Of a DNA stretch of 64,000 bases, positions 8,222 to 14,555 are shown piece after piece; within the stretch, counting starts at the first letter, position 1, and each line of letters begins with the position of its first letter. Under the pieces are notes generated by a model, which had not been told where the DNA came from, did no database searches, and saw only the letters and a list, made by a program, of their open reading frames with translations. The DNA is from Pseudothermotoga elfii DSM 9442 = NBRC 107921 (GTDB taxonomy: Bacteria > Thermotogota > Thermotogae > Thermotogales > DSM-5069): assembly GCF_000504085.1 (NCBI RefSeq), contig NC_022792.1:2074001-2138000 (forward strand), written 5' to 3'. The position numbers and the translations under genes were made by a program.

Positions 8222-9395
8222 GCAATGATATCAAAGATTTAAGGTACTTGCTCCTTGAAGGATGTCTGAGCTTTCTCAACGCCTTAACCTCTATCTGTCT
8301 GATTCTTTCTCTGGTAACATTGAAATACTGTCCCACTTCCTCAAGTGTCTTGGCTTTTCCATCAAGTAATCCATACCTCATTTTGAGCACCATTGCTTCT
8401 CTCGGGTTAAGTGTCTTTAAAACCTTTTCAAGTTCTTCGCGCATCAGCATTCTCATAGCTTCTTTCTTTGGAGAGGTTATGTTCTCGTCAGCCACAAAAT
8501 CTCCCACGGTAGAATCCTCATCTTCGCCCACAGGAGCCTCAAGCGAAACTGTTTCTTTGGATGCTTGAAGGATCTCTTCAACTTTATCCACCGGTTTATC
8601 CATAAGTTTTGCAAGTTCCTCTAACGAAGGCTGTTCACCGTGTTTTTGATAGTATTCTCTGGTAATTCTGTTAAGCTTGTTTATGGTTTCAACCATATGA
8701 ACAGGTATCCTTATGGTTCTTGCCTGATCAGCTATCGCCCTCGTAATTGCCTGTCTAATCCACCAGGTCGCATAAGTGCTGAATTTGTAACCTTTTTTCC
8801 AGTCAAATTTTTCTACCGCTTTCAGAAGACCGATATTTCCTTCCTGAATCAGATCAAGAAAAGGTAATCCTCTGCCGATATATCTTTTTGCAATACTCAC
8901 TACAAGCCGCAGATTCGATTCAATGAGCTTTTCTTTTGCCCTTTTATTGCCTATTTGGGCACGTCTCGCAAGTTCTCTTTCCTGTGAAGGTGTCAGCAAG
9001 GGTATTTTTCCTATTTCTCGCAGGTACATCTTTATAGGATCTTTCAGAGCAACGTTGTCATATATTTCCGGTCCTTCTTCCAGCAAACTTGGAATTTCTG
9101 ATTCCACATCCTCATCTATCTCTTCGATTGGTTCTGTATCCTGTATGTTGATCTTGTTTTTTTCCAATTCTTCATATATATGCTCTATCAAAGAAGTATC
9201 AAATCCATCATAATCAGGTGGAAAAGCCTTATCTATGTCATCATATGTTATAAAACCTTTCTTCTTTCCAGTTTTTATAAGATTCCTCACTCTCTTCTCA
9301 ATTTCCTCGCCTGTTAATGCTTTTCTCCGAGCAGATTTTTCTTTCCCTTCATCATCTTCAAGCTCTTCTTCCAGCTGCTTTTTTTCATGCTCCAC
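8205..9395 (-). CDS. rpoD: Primary RNA polymerase sigma factor
   Basis: A 396-residue sigma-70 primary factor. It has a short acidic region 1.1, then regions 1.2-2 ([49 protein letters not shown]), the -10 recognition helix ([19 protein letters not shown]), region 3, and region 4 with [23 protein letters not shown] at 9395 is chosen because GGAGGTG lies six bases upstream; an ATG at 9416 in the same frame has no such site. It overlaps the 3' end of dnaG by 11 bases, so the two are coupled. This is a dnaG-rpoD macromolecular synthesis operon without rpsU next to it. Confidence 0.96.
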   Translation of the reverse strand: MEHEKKQLEEELEDDEGKEKSARRKALTGEEIEKRVRNLIKTGKKKGFITYDDIDKAFPPDYDGFDTSLIEHIYEELEKNKINIQDTEPIEEIDEDVESEIPSLLEEGPEIYDNVALKDPIKMYLREIGKIPLLTPSQERELARRAQIGNKRAKEKLIESNLRLVVSIAKRYIGRGLPFLDLIQEGNIGLLKAVEKFDWKKGYKFSTYATWWIRQAITRAIADQARTIRIPVHMVETINKLNRITREYYQKHGEQPSLEELAKLMDKPVDKVEEILQASKETVSLEAPVGEDEDSTVGDFVADENITSPKKEAMRMLMREELEKVLKTLNPREAMVLKMRYGLLDGKAKTLEEVGQYFNVTRERIRQIEVKALRKLRHPSRSKYLKSLISLLDQQG

Positions 9396-11067
9396 TTTGA
9401 CCACCTCCGGTCCCATTCAAGGAAGAAATCAACCTCAGTCTTTCTCTCAAAAGGTTTGCCCTTTCTCTTTCATCCTTGCAAATTGCAAGTTTACTGTCTA
9501 TCTGTGACAAACGCTTTTCAATTGATTTTCTAATAAAATTTTTTTTGATATCTTCAAAAATCTTGAGAGAGTCGCCAGGAGGTATTTTTGACATGACATC
9601 GAAAATATATTTTCTTGTTTCTTCATCAAACTCCGATAGATCAAGGTTATTTTCCAAAAGATCAAGGATTTCAGCTGTTTGTTCTCTGATAAGCGATCTG
9701 TCAATTTTCGATATTTCTCTTCTCAAATCTTCCCGGGTTATGTACAAGTAAATCAGATAATCCTCATCTGAAGGGAGGTTGGTTTTAACAAACTTTGTCC
9801 TCTGAATTGCCTTTGATTTGAAATATTCAGATAGCTGGGCGGTGGATAACCTCGTTTTTGAAGAAATTATTCTTAACAAATTTTCGTATCTCTCTATTTT
9901 TTTCAAGCTGAGCATCAAACGTGTCCAGGGTCTCAACTGCATCAAAAATCTTTCTGTTCCAGAAGTAGTTGAAAGCTCAAATTGTTTTGAATAAAACTCA
10001 ACAATATACTCTTCAAAAGGCAATGCTTTCTTCAGTGTATCTTTCAACATATCAGCACCGCTTTTTCTCAGAACTTCATCAGGATCTTTTTCCTTAAATT
10101 GAGCAATAGCAACATCAAAATCGTTCTCTAAAAAGATTTTCAATGTAGACATAGTAGCTCTCTTACCAGCATCATCGCTATCGAAACACAATATAATGTT
10201 CTTTGTCAGTGGCTTTAATTTCATCAAATGAATCTCTGAAAGGCTTGTACCAAGAGTTGCAACAGCGTTGGTTACACCTATCCGGTGAAAAGCTATCGCA
10301 TCAAAATAACCCTCTGTTACTACAACAAAATCCACCCCCTTGATAGCCTTTTTTGCTTTATCGAACATGAACAGCACAGAACGTTTTGAAAAATACGGTG
10401 TTTCTGGAGAGTTCAAATATTTTGGCTCACGATTTGAGACAGTCCTACCACCGAAGGCTACAATACGGCCAAAATCATCTTTGATTGGTATGATTATCCT
10501 GTTTTCGAATGTATCTACATAACCGCTCTCAACTTTTCTCATCAAACCATACCTGATCGCTTTCGAAAATTTAAGAGACAGTTTTGAAGCAACTTCATAA
10601 GCTATTTTTGATCCACCCGGGCAGTACCCAAATTCGTATTCCTCTATTTCCCGATCATTAAAACCTCTATCAAAAAAATATTGAACAACCTCGCTGTTTT
10701 TGCGAAGACAATTTCTATATTCTGTATGAACTCTAAAGAGATATTCAACATATTCATCTTTTCCGGATTGAGAGGAAGAAAATTTTACCTCAATACCAGC
10801 TTGCCTTCCAAGTTTCTGCAAAGCCTCCTGAAAAGAAATGTGCTCTATTTCCTGAATAAATTTGATCACATCACCAGATGCTCCACAACCAAAACAATGA
10901 TAAAGCTTAAGGGTCGGATTAACATGAAACGATGGTGTTTTCTCGCTATGAAAAGGACATAATCCTCTGTAATTTGACCCTACTTTTTGCAAAGATACAT
11001 ATTGCGAGATAACCTGTACTATATCTACAGAGTTTTTAATCCTTTCAATCTGTTCCTTACTCACCAT
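9385..11067 (-). CDS. dnaG: DNA primase
   Basis: A 560-residue bacterial primase. The N-terminal CHC2 zinc finger is visible ([11 protein letters not shown], then [11 protein letters not shown]), followed by the RNA polymerase core with its TOPRIM domain ([27 protein letters not shown]). The C-terminal part would bind helicase. The start is fixed at ATG 11067 because an in-frame TAA lies four codons upstream. It has no ribosome site of its own; instead the start overlaps the stop of a 14-codon upstream ORF that has a strong AGGAGG. The overlap with rpoD at the 3' end continues the coupling. Confidence 0.96.
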   Translation of the reverse strand: MVSKEQIERIKNSVDIVQVISQYVSLQKVGSNYRGLCPFHSEKTPSFHVNPTLKLYHCFGCGASGDVIKFIQEIEHISFQEALQKLGRQAGIEVKFSSSQSGKDEYVEYLFRVHTEYRNCLRKNSEVVQYFFDRGFNDREIEEYEFGYCPGGSKIAYEVASKLSLKFSKAIRYGLMRKVESGYVDTFENRIIIPIKDDFGRIVAFGGRTVSNREPKYLNSPETPYFSKRSVLFMFDKAKKAIKGVDFVVVTEGYFDAIAFHRIGVTNAVATLGTSLSEIHLMKLKPLTKNIILCFDSDDAGKRATMSTLKIFLENDFDVAIAQFKEKDPDEVLRKSGADMLKDTLKKALPFEEYIVEFYSKQFELSTTSGTERFLMQLRPWTRLMLSLKKIERYENLLRIISSKTRLSTAQLSEYFKSKAIQRTKFVKTNLPSDEDYLIYLYITREDLRREISKIDRSLIREQTAEILDLLENNLDLSEFDEETRKYIFDVMSKIPPGDSLKIFEDIKKNFIRKSIEKRLSQIDSKLAICKDERERANLLRERLRLISSLNGTGGGQSGA

Positions 11068-11105
11068 TGCAAGAAATTAATCCGGAAGAAAATTCTCAAG
11101 CTCAT
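11061..11105 (-). CDS. Possible 14-codon leader ORF coupled to dnaG
   Basis: ATG at 11105 is preceded by AGGAGG three bases away and followed by 13 more sense codons ([14 protein letters not shown]) and TGA. The last two codons, TGG TGA, overlap the dnaG ATG in another frame (CAATGGTGA). dnaG itself lacks a Shine-Dalgarno, so ribosomes probably load on this short ORF and reinitiate at dnaG. The spacing of three bases is short, which is the main weakness. I cannot tell whether the peptide has a function or only the act of translation matters. Confidence 0.5.
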   Translation of the reverse strand: MSLRIFFRINFLQW

Positions 11106-11188
11106 ATTCCTCCTGAAGGAAAGAAAAATAGAGTTGCGAGGTCTTATGCCAGAGTAATTAGACCTTCTTAAGATTACGGTGGTTCAAC

Positions 11189-11212
11189 CCGGGGCATAAA
11201 AAATTGCCCCGG
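11189..11212 (-). terminator. Hairpin downstream of rpsI
   Basis: CCGGGGCA (11189-11196) and TGCCCCGG (11205-11212) form a perfect 8-bp GC-rich stem around an 8-base loop, nine bases past the rpsI stop. No T tract follows on the minus strand, so it may be a weak terminator, a processing site, or an RNA end stabiliser separating ribosomal protein genes from dnaG-rpoD. Confidence 0.5.
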
Positions 11213-11220
11213 AGAATGAA

Positions 11221-11625
11221 TTAACGTTTTGAGTATTGAGGAGCTCTTCGAGCTTTTCTCAGACCGTATTTCTTTCTTTCTACCATTCGGGGATCTCTCG
11301 AAAGCATACCATGAGATTTCAAAACAGGCTTGAACGACGTATCCATCTTAATAAGTGCTCGAGCCAGTGCAAGTCTCACTGCGCCGGCCTGTCCTGAAAG
11401 GCCTCCACCCTCAACCCTTACAAAAACATCAAGCTTGCCATCGTTGTTTGTAACAACGAGCGGTTCGAAGGCATGCCTTGCTCTCACACGATCTTTAAAA
11501 TATTCCTCTGCAGAGGCAAAAATTTTATCATTTATAGTCAATTTCCCATTCCCAGAAACTATATAAACCCGTGCAACAGACGTCTTTCTTCTACCCAGAC
11601 CATTAAAAATAGCCTTATCCATCAT
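11221..11625 (-). CDS. rpsI: 30S ribosomal protein S9
   Basis: A 134-residue S9 protein with the hallmark GLGRRKTSVARV near the N terminus, GGGLSGQAGAVRLALARAL in the middle and the basic C terminus RKKYGLRKARRAPQYSKR that reaches the P-site tRNA. Two adjacent ATG codons (11625 and 11622) both follow GGGAGGGTGA. It is the second gene of the standard rplM-rpsI pair, 11 bases after rplM. A GC-rich hairpin follows the stop. Confidence 0.97.
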   Translation of the reverse strand: MMDKAIFNGLGRRKTSVARVYIVSGNGKLTINDKIFASAEEYFKDRVRARHAFEPLVVTNNDGKLDVFVRVEGGGLSGQAGAVRLALARALIKMDTSFKPVLKSHGMLSRDPRMVERKKYGLRKARRAPQYSKR

Positions 11626-11636
11626 TCACCCTCCCA

Positions 11637-12080
11637 TTAAAATTCTAAAGGTTGCGGTTTCTGAGCCTCGTGTGGATGTGAGTCTGATGCATATACTTTC
11701 AAACGCTTCAAATATTTGGTGCCGAGAGCTGCTTTAGGTAACATTCTTTTAACTGCCAGATATATTAGCCTCTCTGGATGCTTTTCAAGAAGCTGTCTGG
11801 CCGTCAATTGTTTCAACCCTCCAGGGTAACCTGAATAATGGTAATACATTTTTTTATCGAGTTTTTTTCCGGTTAAAAGTACTTTGTCTGCATTTATGAC
11901 CACCACGTAGTTACCATTGTCTACACCAGGGAAAAAGGTTGGCTCATTTTTTCCCATAAGATATTTCGCTATCTGGCTGGCCAATCTACCAAGAACTTTT
12001 CCTGAAGCATCAACAACAAACCACTTTTTTCCTGCTTCTCTAACAATCGATGTTCTCTGTATAGGAAAAGGTCGTGCCAT
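11637..12080 (-). CDS. rplM: 50S ribosomal protein L13
   Basis: A 147-residue L13 protein showing [22 protein letters not shown], the [17 protein letters not shown] segment and the [17 protein letters not shown]-terminal region. L13 is an early assembly protein of the large subunit. ATG is preceded by GAGGAGGAATCAAT. It follows rpmA by 12 bases and precedes rpsI; the combined run rplU-prp-rpmA-rplM-rpsI forms one ribosomal protein cluster. Confidence 0.97.
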   Translation of the reverse strand: MARPFPIQRTSIVREAGKKWFVVDASGKVLGRLASQIAKYLMGKNEPTFFPGVDNGNYVVVINADKVLLTGKKLDKKMYYHYSGYPGGLKQLTARQLLEKHPERLIYLAVKRMLPKAALGTKYLKRLKVYASDSHPHEAQKPQPLEF

Positions 12081-12092
12081 ATTGATTCCTCC

Positions 12093-12362
12093 TCATTCTT
12101 GGGTTATGACATCAACGAACTTTCTATTTCTTTTCACATGAAACTTCACAATACCATCTTTCAAAGCAAAAAGGGTAAAATCTCTACCACAACCAACATT
12201 TTTCCCCGGATGTATTTTTGTTCCTCTCTGCCTCACCAGAATATTTCCCGAAATGACTTTTTGCCCATCTCCCACTTTAACACCCAGGTATTTCGGGTTG
12301 CTGTCCCTTCCATTAGTGCTTCCACTTTTCCTATGAGCAAACAACTGTATGTCGATTCGCAT
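12093..12362 (-). CDS. rpmA: 50S ribosomal protein L27 (with cleavable N-terminal extension)
   Basis: An 89-residue L27. The mature part begins [13 protein letters not shown] and continues with the conserved [24 protein letters not shown] and [11 protein letters not shown]. Ahead of it is an eight-residue extension, MRIDIQLF, resembling the F-A site that the Prp protease cuts in Firmicutes and related groups. The matching protease gene prp lies immediately upstream and overlaps by 32 bases. Cleavage exposes the N terminus that reaches the peptidyl transferase centre. The ATG follows GGAGGTGAAAGAAG. Confidence 0.97.
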   Translation of the reverse strand: MRIDIQLFAHRKSGSTNGRDSNPKYLGVKVGDGQKVISGNILVRQRGTKIHPGKNVGCGRDFTLFALKDGIVKFHVKRNRKFVDVITQE

Positions 12363-12669
12363 CTTCTTTCACCTCCAAAGAAATGTTTCTCGGGTACTGA
12401 CTTTGTAAATCTTCAATACTTTCTTTGAATTCAGATAAAACGACATTTGAAAAATTATCGATATTGTTTAAAGCGACTTCCAGTAAGCCTTCCTGCCTGG
12501 CAACTATTCTGGCACCACAATGTTTTACAAGCATCTTGGCAGTATGCTGAGACAACGCACTGATAGCGGCACAAACTATATCCTTACCTTTGACATCAAA
12601 ATTACTGTGTCCGTTAATTTTGAAGCCGCTGTAGCCACCCTTAAAGGTATAAAAAACGATCTTTATCAT
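12331..12669 (-). CDS. prp: Ribosomal-processing cysteine protease Prp
   Basis: A 112-residue protein of the Prp (YsxB, DUF464) family. The catalytic pair is visible as His21 in INGHSNF and Cys33 in [13 protein letters not shown], with the expected spacing. Prp removes the N-terminal extension of L27, and the substrate gene rpmA is directly downstream with an extension of the right form. The start ATG overlaps the rplU stop (ATGA), and the 3' end overlaps rpmA by 32 bases, so all three are co-translated. The rplU-prp-rpmA order is the classic one. Confidence 0.93.
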   Translation of the reverse strand: MIKIVFYTFKGGYSGFKINGHSNFDVKGKDIVCAAISALSQHTAKMLVKHCGARIVARQEGLLEVALNNIDNFSNVVLSEFKESIEDLQSQYPRNISLEVKEDANRHTVVCS

Positions 12670-12989
12670 GATGTTTTTTCAATTTCTATTTTGTCGATTT
12701 TGACAAGACTAAACCATTGCCTGTGACCACGCTCACGTCGGTAATTCTTTCTTGGCCTGTATTTCACAACAACAACTTTTCGTGCCCTTTCATGCGACAG
12801 AACCGTTCCCTTAACTGTGCATCCCTCCACATAAGGCTGCCCTATTTTCACAGTTCCATCGGTTGAAAGGTGCAAAATTCTCTCAAAAACTACCTGCTCT
12901 CCCTGTTTAACTGACAGCTTTTCAACAGCAATGGTGTCTCCTTCAGAAACTTTGTACTGCTTTCCACCAGTCTCAATAATAGCGTACAC
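12666..12989 (-). CDS. rplU: 50S ribosomal protein L21
   Basis: A 107-residue L21: MYAIIETGGKQYKVSEGD at the N terminus, and the C-terminal VVVKYRPRKNYRRERGHRQWFSLVKID that binds 23S rRNA. The GTG start lies five bases after AAGGAGGTG. It is the first gene of the ribosomal run. The preceding 100 bases can fold into a nested stem structure whose last arm ends just before the ribosome site, suggesting control of this gene by its leader. Confidence 0.97.
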   Translation of the reverse strand: MYAIIETGGKQYKVSEGDTIAVEKLSVKQGEQVVFERILHLSTDGTVKIGQPYVEGCTVKGTVLSHERARKVVVVKYRPRKNYRRERGHRQWFSLVKIDKIEIEKTS

Positions 12990-13006
12990 AGATTCACCTC
13001 CTTAGT

Positions 13007-13093
13007 AAACAGGCACCAAAAAACGTAGCTCCGGAGTCCCTTTGGAGCATTTAAAGACGTTTCTCGAGTGCTTGTGTAAATACTTGCCTGTTT
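13007..13093 (-). promoter_or_regulatory. Structured rplU leader (L21-leader-like element)
   Basis: Three nested complementary pairs are seen. An outer 9-bp pair joins 13085-13093 with 13007-13015 (AAACAGGCA / TGCCTGTTT). A 6-bp pair joins 13057-13062 with 13021-13026 (AAACGT / ACGTTT). An inner 5-bp pair joins 13044-13048 with 13028-13032 (GCTCC / GGAGC). The outer 3' arm ends six bases before the rplU Shine-Dalgarno. L21 leaders controlling rplU are known in other bacteria; whether this belongs to that class is inference. Confidence 0.5.
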
Positions 13094-13102
13094 ATTGTAT
13101 CA
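13094..13102 (-). promoter_or_regulatory. Candidate extended -10 promoter for rplU operon
   Basis: TGATACAAT on the minus strand is an extended -10 motif, but no good -35 lies 16-18 bases upstream. If used, transcription would begin within the outer leader arm, leaving that stem incomplete. A second minus-strand -10, TATAAT at 13171-13176, with a weak TTTATA at 13195-13200 (18-base spacer), would include the whole leader. I cannot choose between them from sequence. Confidence 0.35.
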
Positions 13103-13233
13103 TCAATCATGTTACGACTTTGAAAATTTAGATTTACACTCTTCTCTCTATGTGTGTGTACAAAGCATATATTATAAACTCACAATTGATAAAATATAAA
13201 ATCCTACTTTCAAATTTTTTTGGAGGTGATGAG

Positions 13234-13752
13234 ATGTACTTGGCAATAACACTCATAATTGCTGGGTTTTGTTTAGTTTTCTTTGGGGCAAAATTCTTCT
13301 TTGGTATATTATTTGCCGCGTTTGGAATATACATACTTGTATCATTACTATCGGTCTACAAAAAAGCTCAAAAACGTGCGGAGCAGAACAAAAAAAATAT
13401 TGAAGAGCGCTTTCGGGGGAAACTCGATCAGGAAGATATTGAATGGCTCAAAGATATGATAACTCCTCCCATAGGTAGAAAATTTCTCATAATGGTCAAC
13501 GAAGAGAATTCAACGAATGTCAAAATATCGATCCCTTTATCAATAGTAATAGTTTTAAAGCCTTTTTTGAAAGCCTTATCCCCTATGCTGCGAAAGTCCA
13601 TCAAAGACAAGATTTCTATTGAAATTGAAGAAAAATATTATACCCTCATTGAAGATATGATAATTACTTCATTAGATGAATTGATGAGCTTTTCGGGTGA
13701 TTTTATTAAAGTTGAGAGTAAAGGAACTACTGTAAGGGTTGGCATTGTGTGA
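13234..13752 (+). CDS. Membrane-anchored protein of DUF2089/SHOCT-like module
   Basis: A 172-residue protein of unknown function. Residues 1-40 hold two hydrophobic segments (a hairpin or two membrane helices), then a charged helical linker (KKAQKRAEQNKKNIEERF), then a C-terminal domain ending GDFIKVESKGTTVRVGIV. This last domain resembles the C-terminal domain of the third gene of the same operon (GDIINVTGSDGTTVRIFVD), both preceded by an IP(L/V)S motif. ATG at 13234 follows GGAGGTGATGAG; upstream in-frame codons lack such a site. The gene starts 10 bases before the next gene (13763). Its context suggests a membrane partner of a small regulatory system. Confidence 0.7.
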   Translation: MYLAITLIIAGFCLVFFGAKFFFGILFAAFGIYILVSLLSVYKKAQKRAEQNKKNIEERFRGKLDQEDIEWLKDMITPPIGRKFLIMVNEENSTNVKISIPLSIVIVLKPFLKALSPMLRKSIKDKISIEIEEKYYTLIEDMIITSLDELMSFSGDFIKVESKGTTVRVGIV

Positions 13753-13762
13753 AGGTGAAAAA

Positions 13763-14134
13763 ATGATCGAATTCCAATCTAAATGTCCAGTTTGCGGCGG
13801 CAGGGTAATCATAACTTCATATAAATGTGTGAGTTGCAACAGCAAAGTCGAAGGTTCCTTTCAACCAAATGAATTTTCAAGATTGTCCTCCGAGGATTTG
13901 GAGTTTCTGAGATTGTACTTGAAAAACAGAGGAAATCTGACAAAAGTAGCTGAGAAATTGAAAATATCTTATCCGACAGCCCATTCGTATTTTAGCAGAC
14001 TTCTGAAAAATCTCGGTTATTCTGTTCAGGAAGAATCTCGATATTCTTCAATTCTCGAAAAATTGGAAAAAGGAGAGATCGATTTTTCGACAGCGATCTC
14101 TTTGATAAAAAACAGCGGGGAGGAAAAAATATGA
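13763..14134 (+). CDS. DUF2089 family zinc-ribbon/HTH protein
   Basis: A 123-residue protein matching DUF2089. An N-terminal zinc ribbon with two CxxC pairs (CPVCGG and CVSCNS, residues 7-28) is followed by a helix-turn-helix that resembles sigma region 4 or LuxR-type helices (NLTKVAEKLKISYPTAHSYFSRLLKNLGY). A C-terminal segment (LEKLEKGEIDFSTAISLIKN) looks like the short SHOCT-like helical motif. The family is presumed to bind DNA; its targets are unknown. The ATG at 13763 follows GAAGGTGAAAA. The stop overlaps the start of the third gene (ATGA), so the three genes form a co-translated operon. Confidence 0.8.
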   Translation: MIEFQSKCPVCGGRVIITSYKCVSCNSKVEGSFQPNEFSRLSSEDLEFLRLYLKNRGNLTKVAEKLKISYPTAHSYFSRLLKNLGYSVQEESRYSSILEKLEKGEIDFSTAISLIKNSGEEKI

Positions 14135-14511
14135 GAGAAGAACTTATGAGGATTATGAATCTGGTAAAAGATGGTAAGCTCACTCCTGAGCAAGCTATTG
14201 AGCTTGCTGAAGGTATGGGCATCTTTTCCGAAACAAGCAATTTTCAAAAACCGAAAGAAGGGAAGAAAAAACTGCTGTATATTCAAGTAAGAAGCGCAGA
14301 TGGAGACAAGGTAGATATGAAAATACCAGTTTCTCTTGCTCAGACAATGAAACTCATGTTACCCTCTTTGAAAAAGAATGTACCAAATGTTGATCTTGAT
14401 CTGGTATCTGATCAAATAGACGAAGCGTTGAAAAACCTGTCTGATCTTGAGGGAGATATAATAAATGTTACTGGTTCTGATGGCACCACCGTACGCATCT
14501 TTGTCGATTGA
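14131..14511 (+). CDS. SHOCT-like domain protein
   Basis: A 126-residue protein with an N-terminal SHOCT-like helical motif (NLVKDGKLTPEQAIELAEGM), a linker, and a C-terminal domain that begins VDMKIPVSLAQTMK and ends GDIINVTGSDGTTVRIFVD. The C-terminal domain is similar to that of the membrane protein two genes upstream, so the two may be paralogous or bind the same partner. Proteins of this kind often sit next to DUF2089 genes; no function is established that I can cite. No membrane segment. The gene is followed by valS after a 44-base gap. Confidence 0.75.
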   Translation: MREELMRIMNLVKDGKLTPEQAIELAEGMGIFSETSNFQKPKEGKKKLLYIQVRSADGDKVDMKIPVSLAQTMKLMLPSLKKNVPNVDLDLVSDQIDEALKNLSDLEGDIINVTGSDGTTVRIFVD

Positions 14512-14555
14512 ATTGTGGTAAAATCATTGAAAAATCTATCTGGAGGTGTAATTCA

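Noticed and set aside
9235-9507. Serine-rich open frame on the plus strand
   Set aside because: The serine run comes from reading the acidic region of rpoD (GAA/GAG codons) in reverse; it is a shadow, not a gene.
11139-11165. AGGTCT / AGACCT hairpin between rpsI and dnaG
   Set aside because: Only six base pairs with a 15-base loop; it could be chance. The stronger 8-bp hairpin at 11189-11212 is reported instead.
13150-13233. Longer start for the first gene of the DUF2089 module
   Set aside because: Codons before 13234 are in a region with no ribosome site and AT-rich non-coding character; GGAGGTGATGAG directly precedes 13234.
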